From Chlorocebus sabaeus (Eukaryota > Chordata > Mammalia > Primates > Cercopithecidae), in NCBI RefSeq assembly GCF_047675955.1, contig NC_132925.1, positions 70,685,622 to 70,749,621 of the forward strand: a stretch of 64,000 nucleotides of DNA, written 5' to 3'. Below are positions 32,838 through 44,800 of the stretch, piece by piece. The notes under the pieces were generated by a model. It saw nothing but the letters and a program-made list of their open reading frames with translations, made no database searches and was not told the origin of the DNA. The translations under genes were made by a program, and so were the position numbers. The stretch's first letter is position 1; each line of letters starts with the position of its first letter.

Positions 32838-35800
32838 GTAAGAGAGAGAGGAGCGGGGTTCCCGGCTCTCGGAGGCTGCTGTTCTCCTGATGCAGACAGG
32901 TTAAGTGGTGTAGAGAGGGGTCCTTCCTTGCTGAGAGAGTTCTCTGGAAGTAATTTCTCCCCGGCCCATTCCCTAATGCTGCTTCAGCCTCCAAGTCGGT
33001 CTTTGCCGTTTTCCTGAGGGAAAACCCAGCCCCAGGTTCCCCCTTGTCTTTGGTCGTGGGTGCGAGGCTTGTGGACTTCGATGACAGGGGACTTGGTTGG
33101 TTGGTCTTGCCCTCAAGCCCTCCCTCGACGCAACTTCCAAGCACAACCTTCCCGAACCTGAACCTCAAATTGCCTCGCGTCTGCTGCACTGTTGGGATCC
33201 AAGATCTGAAGTACGTAAATCATCAGGGAAGGGAAGAACAATCGCTAACATTCCGTGAACATTTCACGCTTGGTAGCGCGTAATGTGGTTTTATGTTGTT
33301 GTTGAGACGGAGTCTCACTCTGTCGCCCAGGCTGGAGTGCAGTGGCGCGATCTCGGTTCACTGCAACCTCCGCCTCCCAGGTACCAGCGATTCTCCTGCC
33401 TCAGCCTCCCTAGTAGCTGGGATTACAGGCTCCCACCACCATGCCCGGCTAATTTTTGTATTTTTAGTAGGGACGAGGTTTCACTATGTTGGCCAGGCTG
33501 GTCGAACTCCTGACTTAAGGCGATCCCCCGCCTGGGCCTCCCAAAGTGCTGGTATTATAGGCGTAAACCTGTAATGTGCTTTTTTATGGCCTTCTCATCT
33601 TCAGAACAACTCCCAGAGTGAGCTTAGTTTATATCTGTGTTTTACATAAGAGGAAAATGAGGCCCAGAATGGCCAAGTAACTTGCTCTAGGTCACACGGA
33701 GGATGAGGATTAGAATGTGCTGGAGGTATTACCCAAGGAATGTGTGATCCAAGATTTTTGGATTGTATCACATTTTATTTCTGAATAGCTAAATCTCTCT
33801 TTGCAGTTCCATTGAGCTTAATCTTTCAGGGATCTTCATTCAGTTGCTTTTGACTCTTAAGTCTAAGGAGCAGTTTAGCATTTGATGTGTGGGGTAAAGA
33901 TTTGCAGGTGTGGGGGATGTGAACCTTTGTGTGAAAAAGGATAAGAGATGTGCTTGACTACTCCTTTCTGGTTTCTGTTCTTAATTTTACATCAGTGAAA
34001 AGTCAGGACCTAAATTTGAGGTACCTCATTTTAAGGCATTTTAGTCCATTTGTGTATGTCATGATCCTCTTTACTTTTTACAGGATGCCATATAACCTTG
34101 CTGGAGTAACTGTTTTTTTTTCATATGTGCCCCAGTTAATTAGAATTACTAAACTTTAGATAAGAAAGAATATAGGTTTTATATGTAAGGATATTTGTTT
34201 TCTGAAAATGACCATAGTCTTCAGAATGGTATAATTTTGATGGATGCCAGATAACCCTGGGATTATATAAAGTATTCTCCAAGAGGCAACATTAATTCCT
34301 GTCATCCTTTGAATGTGTTTAAATTAATCAGACATAATCTTGGTTGTTCATTTGCATCTTTAATTTTGATTTTCTCTGGTTTGGATATATTATGCAAATA
34401 GATGTGTAGAACTATGCCTCCAAACTGAAGTTTTCTACTTACTTTTCATCGTAACTGAAGTCATATATATTTACATATATATATTTGGTTTTGAAGTCAT
34501 ATATATATTTACATATATATATTTGGTGTTTTCCTTGAGACAGAGTCTGGCTCTGTCATCCAGGCTGGAGTGCAGTGGTGTCATCTCTGTTCACTGCAGA
34601 CTCTGTCTCCTGGACTCAAGTGATTCTCCTGCCTCAGCCTCCTGAGTAGCTGGGATTACAGGTTTGCGCCACCACACCTGGCTAATTTTTGTAATTTTAG
34701 TAGAGACAGGGTTTTACCATGTGGACCAGGTTGGTCTTCAACTCCTGACCTCAGGTGGCCCGCCCACCTCAGCCTCCCAAAGTGCTGAGATTACAAGCGT
34801 GAGCCACTGTGCCTGGCCTGAAGTCATATTAAAGGATAGATTCTACTATAAGGCTTGATAGTTTTTAGAAGCTTTTAGTTACTTGTGCTCTCTCCACCAA
34901 CTTCTAATTGTGAATATTTTGTTCAGCCACATTTTAATTTGGAAAAGAAAACATTTTTAAAGAAATGCTTTAAATATTTTAACAAATATACCATTTTTAA
35001 GATCCTGATTATGTCATTTTTAAAAATCAGGATTTTAATAGTAGCTATTTGTATGACTGATATGATAATTACCTTTTTCCCCAAGAAAATAGTCATTTTC
35101 TTTGCAGTATTTTTTTAAAAACCCTAGTGTCAACTACCTAGATCTATGTCAAAGAGCAATAGTTCTTAAAAACACATTTCTGAAATTCATAATGACATTG
35201 TAATTTCTGACATAATTTAGAATTTGAGAACAAAACCTCCTCTTAGAGTGGGCTTGGAGAGTGGAATTTAGAAAATCAGCCTGTGATTAAGTGGATGAAA
35301 ATGAATTTATTCTCTAAAACTTACCATTCCCATCAGTTTAATTTGATCTTCGTGAAAGAACATTTCTCACCAGCATCTTGGTTTGAGGCTTTTGTTGTTT
35401 TGTTTGTTTTCGAGACAGGTTCTCAATCTGTCACCCAGGCTGGAGTGCAGTGTTTCGATCATGGCTCACTGCAGCTTCTACCTCCTGGGCTCAGATGATC
35501 CTCCCATCTCAGCCTCCTGAGTAGCTGGGACCACATATGTGGGCCACTAGGCCCACCTAATTTTTAAATTTTTTTTTGTAGGGACAGGGGTCTCACTATG
35601 TCACCTAGGCTTGTCTTGAACTCCTGGGCTCAAATGATTCTTCTAGTGTTGGGATTATAGGTATGAACCTCCATACTCACTGAGTTCAGTTTTTGAGTGT
35701 TGCCCTTTGTCTGCCTCTTAACTATATTACTGATATTACAAGTAAAAATTAATATGAAACTGACTGAATAGGTAGGGTAATTTTTCAGTGACTGCACATG

Positions 35801-38800
35801 GCCCTACATATTCAGTCAGTTTCATATTAGTTTATTTCATATTGATAAGTAAAGCCTCTTATTATGAAATCAATCATAGGTATCTTAGACTTTCTGTGGG
35901 TTATAAAACATATACTGTTACTTCCTTAATTTGTTGTAGGGAGGAATAACATACTTGCATCTGGTAGTCCAGGCCAGACCCAGTCTTTTGTCTGTGCTCC
36001 TTCTTCCTCTCAGGTAGACTCACACCAGTTTTCTTCTTTAAGTCCCGGTATTAACTTGGAAACTACTTAATGATCTAGTAAGCAAGGAGTTTAGCAGGTG
36101 CAAATTATAGGTATTTCATAGGGTACTTTTTTTCTAAATTTATATTTATGCTGATTTATAATGATGAATGAAATATTAATGTAACATATATGTGTTCTTT
36201 TTTTTTAATATTTACTTTTTTGTCAAAGGAATAAGTTCGCCTGTCAGTGGAGGATGGGATACTTCAACGTGGGGGTTGAAATCAAACACTGAACCTCAGA
36301 GTCCACCAATAGCCTCTCCTAAAGCAATCACAAAGCCAGTTCGGAGGACTGTGGTCGATGAATCTGAAAATTTCTTCAGTGCCTTTCTCTCACCAACTGA
36401 TGTCCAGACCATTCAGAAGAGTCCAGTGGTATCAAAGCCTCCAGCAAAATCACAACGACCAGAAGAAGAAGTGAAAAGCAGCTTACACGAATCCTTGCAC
36501 ATTGGACAGTCAAGAACTCCTGAAACAACTGAGTCACAAGTAAAAGACTCTCTGTGTGTTTCAGGGGAAACTCTGGCAGCAGGTACTTCATCACCTAAAA
36601 CTGAAGGCAAGCGTGAAGAAACTGTTAATAAAGAATCGGATATGAAGGTGCCAACTGTAAGTTTGAAAGTATCTGAAAGTGTAATTGATGCGAAAACAAC
36701 TACAGAAAGTATATCTAATATGTCTACACAGTCTCTCACAGCAGAAACAAAGGACATGGCTTTGGAACCTAAGGAACAAAAACATGAAGACAGGCAGAGC
36801 AATACACCTTCTCCTCCTGTTAGTACCTTTTCATCAGGTACTTCTACCACCAGTGATATTGAAGTTTTAGATCATGAAAGTGTAATAAGTGAGAGCTCAG
36901 CGAGCTCGAGACAAGAGACTACAGATTCAAAATCAAGTCTTCACTTGATGCAGACATCTTTTCAGCTTCTCTCTGCATCTGCTTGTCCTGAATATAATCG
37001 TTTAGATGATTTCCAAAAACTCACTGAGAGTTGCTGTTCATCTGACGCTTTTGAAAGAATAGATTCATTTAGTGTACAGTCATTAGATAGCCGGAGTGTA
37101 AGTGAAATCAATTCAGATGATGAATTGTCAGGCAAGGGATATGCTTTAGTGCCTATTACAGTTAATTCTTCAACTCCAAAGTCTAAAACAGTTGAATCTG
37201 CTGAAGGAAAATCTGAAGAAGTAAATGAAACATTAGTTATACCCACTGAGGAAGCAGAAATGGAAGAAAGTGGACGAAGTGCAACTCCCGTTAACTGTGA
37301 ACAGCCTGATATCTTGGTTTCTTCTACACCAATAAATGAAGGACACACTGTGTTAGACAGGGTGGCTGAGCAGTGTGAACCTGCTGAAAGTCAGCCAGAA
37401 GCACTTTCTGAGAAGGAGGATGTTTGCAAGGTAACTCTAGTAAGTGGAAGGGATTTTTAGATGTGCTTTTCAGAGATTAAATCATTTGTTTTAAAATATA
37501 TTTTCATCGATGCATGATAATTCGTACAGATTTAAAAACATAGGCTTTTGCCATTTCAGTGTAGCATTAAGGACCTTGAAGTTGAACAATTGTTAATATA
37601 ATTTGAAATTTCTCCAAGGCAATTATGGTAGAATAAGTTGATACTTCAATATAGTTAAGCATGAAAATTTTCATCTTACATCTTTATTGTTGAGTCCTTA
37701 TCACTTTCAAATTCTGTTCTGCTCATTAGTATGTCAATTTGCAAAGGAATATTTTCTTACATTAACATGTATCTTCACCTCCTTTGCAGATGGATGTGCC
37801 AAAAAAAACCTAAATGTTTTGGTTTTTCTTGTATCAGAATTTGTTTTTGCATGTTTACATTATTTGTAGCAAATATTAAATGATAATTTAAGATTTTTAT
37901 TATTGGTGCTTTTCTGTTATTAGTATTTTCATTCATATATAAGGAGTGTATATCCTTATATTGCTTCAGTTTGTTTTCTGTTTATGTTATTTTTGAGATC
38001 TATTGATAGCTATATTTCACATGAACAAGAAAGAGAGAAAGAGAAATGTCTAAGGAACAAAAGCATTGCTTAGGAGTAACAAATTGCTTCTACCCAATAC
38101 ATATGAAAAGAAAGTGATATAAATTCTTTAACTAACACTAAGTCCTAGTTTTGGTTTTTACTGTGATTTTTAGATATAGAAATTGAGTTGGATCTGGCAT
38201 CTTTAATAGACTTCTGAGATGTAGGATGTCTTGAAGAAATGTCCTGTAAGTGCCATGTATTGAATTACTTAATTTTTTTTTAAAGTGCCAGATTCTGTTA
38301 TTCAGGTTAAATATTCACAAACAAAAATGCTGTGCAATAATATTTCAATTAGTAATAGCTATGTACTGTAAGATTATAATAGGAGTTTGAATTCTTAGGA
38401 ACCAGCACTAATTGCTATCAGATATTTTTGAATTTCAGTGTATTTAAGAAGGTAAGTGATTTCTAAGTTCATCTAAACCAAACTCAGGTAAGACTTTATT
38501 TTTTTAAGTCCAAAAAGGAACCATTCCTACTCTTTTTATACTTAAGTTTATCACTGTTTGAGCAGGACCTAAGGAATGAGACATTCTAAGTATTACTTTT
38601 TGTTTAGCTTTATACTGATACATTATGGAGATTTAAAAATTCTTATGGGTTTTCTAAAATTACTTTTAGTATGGATGGATGGATGTATGTATGAATGAGA
38701 CAGGGTCTCTCTCTATTGCCCAGGCTGGTGTGTAGTGCTGCAATCACGGCTCCCAGGGTTTCTCTCTGTTACTCAGGCTGGTGTGCAGTGGTGCGATCAC

Positions 38801-41800
38801 GGCTCATGGCAACCTCGACCTCCTGGGCTCAAGCAGTCCTCCTACCTGATCCAGTCTAGTAGCTGGGACCACAGGCTCGCACCACGCCGGGCTATTTTTT
38901 TGATTTTTAGTAGAGATGAGGTCTCACTGTGCTGCCAGGCTGGTCTTGAACTCCTGGGCTCAAGCAGTCCTCCCATCTTGGCCTCCCAAAGTGCTGGAAT
39001 TATAAGCATGAACCTGTGTCCAGCCCTACTTTTATTTTATTTTATTTATTTTTTGAGACGGAGTCTTGCACTGTCACCCAGGCTAGAGTTCAGTGGCGCG
39101 ATCTTGGCTCACCGCAACCTCTGCCTCCCAGGTTCAAGTGATTCTCCTGCCTCAGCGTCCTGAGTAGCTGGGACTACAGACACGTGCTACCATGCCTGGC
39201 TAATTTTTGTATTTTTTGTAGAGATGGGGTTTCACCATGTTGGTCAGGCTGGTCTCGAACTCCTGAACTCAAGTGATCTGCCCTCCTCCGCCTACCGAAG
39301 TGCTAGGATTACAGGCATGAGCCACTGTGCCCGGCCTCTACTTTTATTATTTATTTATTTATTTTTATTTTTTGAGATGGAGTTTCGCTGTTGCCCAGGC
39401 TGGAGTGCAATGGCATGATCTTGGCTCACTGCAACCGCCGCCTCCTGGGTTCAAGCGATTCTGCAACCTCAGCCTCCTGAGTAGTTGGGATTACAGGTGC
39501 CCGCCACCATGCCCAGCTAATTTTTGTATTTTTAGTAGAGATTGGGTTTCGCCATGTTGGCCAGGCTGCGCTCAAACTCCTGACCTCAGGTGATCCACCC
39601 ACCTTGGCCTCCCAAAGTGCTGAGATTACAGGTGTGAGCCACTGCGCCCGACCTACTTTTATTTTTTAAATGCAATATATCATATTTTAAAAAGGATACG
39701 TGTTTCAGGTAAAGAATAATACAGAAAACAGACACTCGTGTATCCACAACCTAGCTAAGATATAGAGGCTTTAAATTCCCTCTTTGACCTCTTTTGATTG
39801 CATCCATCTCCCTTCTTTTGATGTATACGCAGATTATTCCAGATTTTTGCTATTACCAGGAAGCTGCAGTAAGTATTCTTATACATGTCATCTACTGCAT
39901 TTATGCAAGAATTTTCTCCTCTAAGTTATACCTAAAAGTGAAATTTTCTATATCAAAGAGTGTGTAGATCCCCAACTAGATATTGCCTAATCATTTTCCC
40001 AAGTGGTTTCTCAACTTACACTCCCACTAGCTATTTGATTGTACTTACGTTTACTCTCCTATCAGCTGCCTAAGAGTTCTTCTTGTTCTGGATCCTCTGT
40101 GTTCCTCATATTGTTCTTAATTGTTTTTATGAGATAAAGCTGTTTTCTTTGTTACAGTGATACAACTGCATGTAAAAATGGTCTTTTTTAAAGCTAAGTG
40201 TTCTGATTTTTATGTATTCGCCTTATCCAGACAGTTGAATTTCTCAATGAAAAGCTGGAAAAAAGGGAGGCTCAGTTATTATCTCTTAGTAAGGAAAAAG
40301 CACTTCTAGAAGAAGCTTATGATAACCTGAAAGAGTAAGTATTCTGCAAATGTGAATAATGTTACACATTTTCTGGAAGCCTGTATACTTTGTACATATT
40401 TAAGAATGTTTTTGAAATTAAAATGTTTTGTAATTTTATCATTATTGAAAGTTGTATGGCTTTCAAGTATAACCCTAAAGATTACTTTTCTCTTTTAATT
40501 GTCTTTACCATATTACCTTTGCCATTGAAGAGAGTTGTTTTGCAAAAACTGCAAAACTCTCTCCTTTCATTTTTAGTCTTTTAGTATTAGAGATTTAAAA
40601 CATGTATTTAAAGAAAACTGTATTATACAATAACACAGTTTTGCTATAAGGAGCTCATTGGGAAAATGTGACTTAAGAAGATTCAGAATTGAATCATTGT
40701 ATTTACTTTTATTTTTGCATGTCAGATATTGGTGACATTTTCACTTTCTAACAGGTTTTCTTTGAGGTGTTTCAAAATAAATTTAACAAGGGAAATTTCC
40801 TTATTTTTTTTCTTAGAAGTTAATAGGTCTTAAACTGTTCTATTTTAATACGGTACATGTCACAGAAAAGTTATCTTCCTTTTGAGAATTGAACTAATAT
40901 ATACCTTTGGGATATGTAAACACCATCCTCATTCTCAAATATTATTTTAAATTTAGTGAAATGTTCAGAGTGAAAGAAGAAAGCAGTAGCATTTCTTCCT
41001 TGAAAGATGAGTTTACTCAAAGAATTGCAGAAGCAGAAAAGAAAGTTCAACTAGCCTGCAAAGAGAGAGATGCTGCTAAAAAGGTAATTGAAATGTAAAG
41101 TAATATTAATTAAACTCTATAGAGACATAGATTTTTGAGGAGTGCATTCATCATATTTTGATATTGGAAAAAAGAGAAGTATGGTGAAAAGGATATCATC
41201 TATTAACATTTAAATTGTAGATTTTTGGCTAGGTGTGGTGGCTCATGCCTATAATCTCAGCACATTGGGAGGATGAAGTGGATTGATCACTTGAGCCCAG
41301 GAGTTAGAGAGCAGCCTGGGTAACATGGTGAGACCCTGCCTCTCCTAAAAAATACAGAAAGTTAGCTGGTCATGCTGGTGTGCATCTGTGATCACAGCTA
41401 CTCAGGAGGCCGAGGAGGGTGGATCGCTTGAGCCCAGGAGTTCAAGACCAGAGTAGGCAACATGGTGAGACTACATCTCTACAAAAAATACAAAGATTAG
41501 CTGGCCATGATGGCAGGCGCCTGTGGTCACAACTACTCAGGAGGCTGAGGTGGGAGGATCACCTGAGCCTGGGAGGTTGAGGCTGTGGTGAGTCATGATC
41601 GTACCACTGCACTCCAGCCTGGGTGACAGAGTAAGATCCTGTCTCAAAAAAAAGGAATTTATTCCCATTTATATTTTCATATTAAAACTTGCTTGTATAT
41701 CTGAATTTAGGTTTTGTATATCATTTTCAAAGCTGTTTTCTTAGTCTTAGTTAACCAAGGTAGTAGATTAACAACAAAACTTACAGATTTTTATTGAGAA

Positions 41801-44800
41801 TGTGATTATGGATAGCTTCTTTGGATGAGGGAAAAATGAGAACTGTACTTAGAGTGAAAGTAATTCTTTATGGTATTCACAGATTTCTTTTTTATTAGGA
41901 AATCAAAAACATAAAAGAAGAGCTTGCCACTAGATTAAATAGTAGTGAAACTGCAGACCTTTTGAAAGAGAAAGATGAGCAGATCCGAGGGTTAATGGAA
42001 GAAGGTGCGTAAAGTATTTGATTGACTATGTAAGAAGTTCTTGCCACATAACTAGCTGATGCTTCCTAATTAAAAATACTGAAAGCAAGGAGGGTTTGGA
42101 CGTAAACCGTAAAAATAGTAGGTGACAGTTTACAGAAGAATGAGGAGTAAGATATATTGAGACAGAGATATGTGTTTCTAGCTTTTGTTTTTAGGGAGTA
42201 AAAAAAAATAAATCCCTGTAAAATTGACAGAAATTTGTGTGCTGCCCTAAGAAAACTTTAAACAGGTCTTAAGAGCCTGTCATTTAAACCAAGACATTCA
42301 AAGTGTATAATTCTGGGATTTATAGCTTGGCTACTGTATGATACTGTATTGTTCTGGCATTTGATAGTGAATTTTTCATTGTACTGTTTTAATTTTTAAA
42401 TTATTAAGCACCTTTGTCTCTGAAAAGATTTAAAATTAACAGGGTTGGCTGGGTGTGGTAGCTCATGACTGTAATCTCAGCACTTTGGGAGGCTGAGGTG
42501 GGTGGATCATTTGAGGTCAGGGGTTCGAGACTAGCCTGGCCAACATGGTGAAACCCCGCCTCTACTAAAAATACAAAAATTAGCCAAGTGGTGGTGGTGC
42601 ATGCCCCTAATCCCAGCTCCTCGGGAGGCTGAGGCAGGAAGATTGCTTGAGCCTGGGAGGTGGAGGCTGCAGTGAGCCGAGATCATGCCACTGCACTCTA
42701 CCCTGGGCAACAGAGTGAGGCCTTGTCTCAAAAAATGAAATAAAATAAAATTAACAGCATTATAGAAATTAAAGATCTATTCATGAAATAAATCATTACA
42801 AATGGACACTGAATTAATTTCTTCATGTAATATCCTGGAAGACAGGAGGTTTTGGAAAAGGTGGTCAAGTGAATCTCTCTTTTTACTTCTCTTGTTAATT
42901 AAAGTTTTTATAGTTATAAGAGTAATACTTGCTACTTGTAGAAAGTTTTGAAGTTATAGGAAAATATATGAATAAAGAGGAAAAGTAGATTATAATTCAA
43001 TATTATAAGGAACTATTAATTTTTTCTAGTTTTAATGCATTTTTCCATGCATTTTTAAACATAGTTAAGATCATATATTTAATTTGCAATCTTCTTTCTC
43101 TTATATCTCTCTATGCCATTAAATGCTTTTTATCATTATTAATGGCTACATTAAAGTCCATTATATGGGTATACCATAATATGTTTTACTGTTTCTAATG
43201 CTGTATATTTATTTCTGTAATGTTAATATTACAGTTAGTGGTAGGATGAATGTTTTTGTGCTTAAATCATTGAACCTAAGTGAATTTCCAGAGAAAGTGT
43301 AGTTTGAGAACAGTTGGAAGCAGTCATTTCAAAGTTAGCTTTACTCAACTTTTTAATTTATTCAACTAATATTTATTGAAGAGTTAGTATGTCAAATATT
43401 ATGTTTGGTATAATAATAAATATGACACACTCTGTCCTTTAGGAGCTTAGTTTAGTGAGAGGGAAATATAGGAACACAGATAATTATAAAACACAGTTCT
43501 AAGCACTAAAATAGAAAAACGAAGGAAGAATTGTTATAATTATTTTCTCAAGCTGTCTTGAAGTCATTGACTGCCTTGCCTTATAATATTGGAGACCGAG
43601 GGCAAGGCTGACTGCATGGTTTCCTTATTTTTAAAAAGTTATTTAAAATATTAATATCAAGTGTTAACTATTTTATAATTTAGTAATTTTGTCAGAGAAT
43701 GGACTGATGTCTTCTTTTGCTTAATGAACCTTTTTACAGAGAAAATAGAGCAATTTCACATGGGAGTATTTTATATTCACAGAGTATTTACATTTTACAC
43801 AAGGGTATTACATACTGTTTCCGCATGCCCCAGAAATTTTTTTTTTTTTTTTTGAAACAGAGTCTCACTGTGTTGCCCAGGCTGGAGTGCAGTGGCATGA
43901 TCCCAACTCACTGCAACGTCCACCTCCCAGGTTCAAGTGATTCTCCTGCCTCAGTCTCCCAAGTAGCTGAGACTACGGGTGCCCACCACCACGCCTGGCT
44001 CATTTTTGTATTTTTAGTAGAGACAGGTTTTCACCATGTTGGCCAGGCTGGTCTTGAACTCCTGACCTCAGGTGATCCGCCTGCCTCGGCCTCCCAAAGT
44101 GCTGGGATTACAGGCGAGAGCCACTGCACCCGGCCAGTATTTTGAAAACTTAAAGCTAAAGAGCTGTAAAACTCAAAGCTGAAAGCACACTACAATGAAT
44201 ACCTGATTACTTCATCACTTAGATTCATCAAGTGTTAACATCTTGCCACACCTCTTCCATATCTTTCTGCACATACATACACTACCCTTTTGTCAACTCA
44301 TTTGAAAGGAGGTTAGAAATACTTTAACATTCTGCTCCTAAATTCTTCAGTCTGCATCTCCCAAGGGCAAGTACATTTTCCTTGACAGGTACATCACAGT
44401 CAAACCTAAGAAATCAGCATTAGTTCAGAGTTATAGTCCAGCATATATTTAAATATTTATCCTAGTTTACTCTAAAAGTGTCTGTTGTAGTTGATCATTT
44501 GTTCTGTCCCAGGATCCAAAGTTTGCCCATTGCATTTGGTTGTTATGTCCTTTTAGTCTTCCATCAATTTAGGACAATTTAGGAAGTTCTCTCTTCTTTA
44601 TATCATTGAGGACTCTGGAGTCCAGGGCAGTTGTCCCACAGGATGTCCCATGTTTGGGAATTTGTTACTTTCTTCATGATTAGATTAGATCATATTTCTA
44701 GTAGGAAATATCTAGGTGATATTGAACACCTACCTCACATCAGCAGGCACATATTGTCAAACTGTACTACAATTGGTGATGCCAAAACTGAATGCTTAGT

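Noticed and set aside
32569..33189. 206-codon minus-strand open frame over the TMF1 CpG island
   Set aside because: It is antisense to TMF1 exon 1 in GC-rich DNA, where stops are rare. It has no recognisable domain and no splice or start context.
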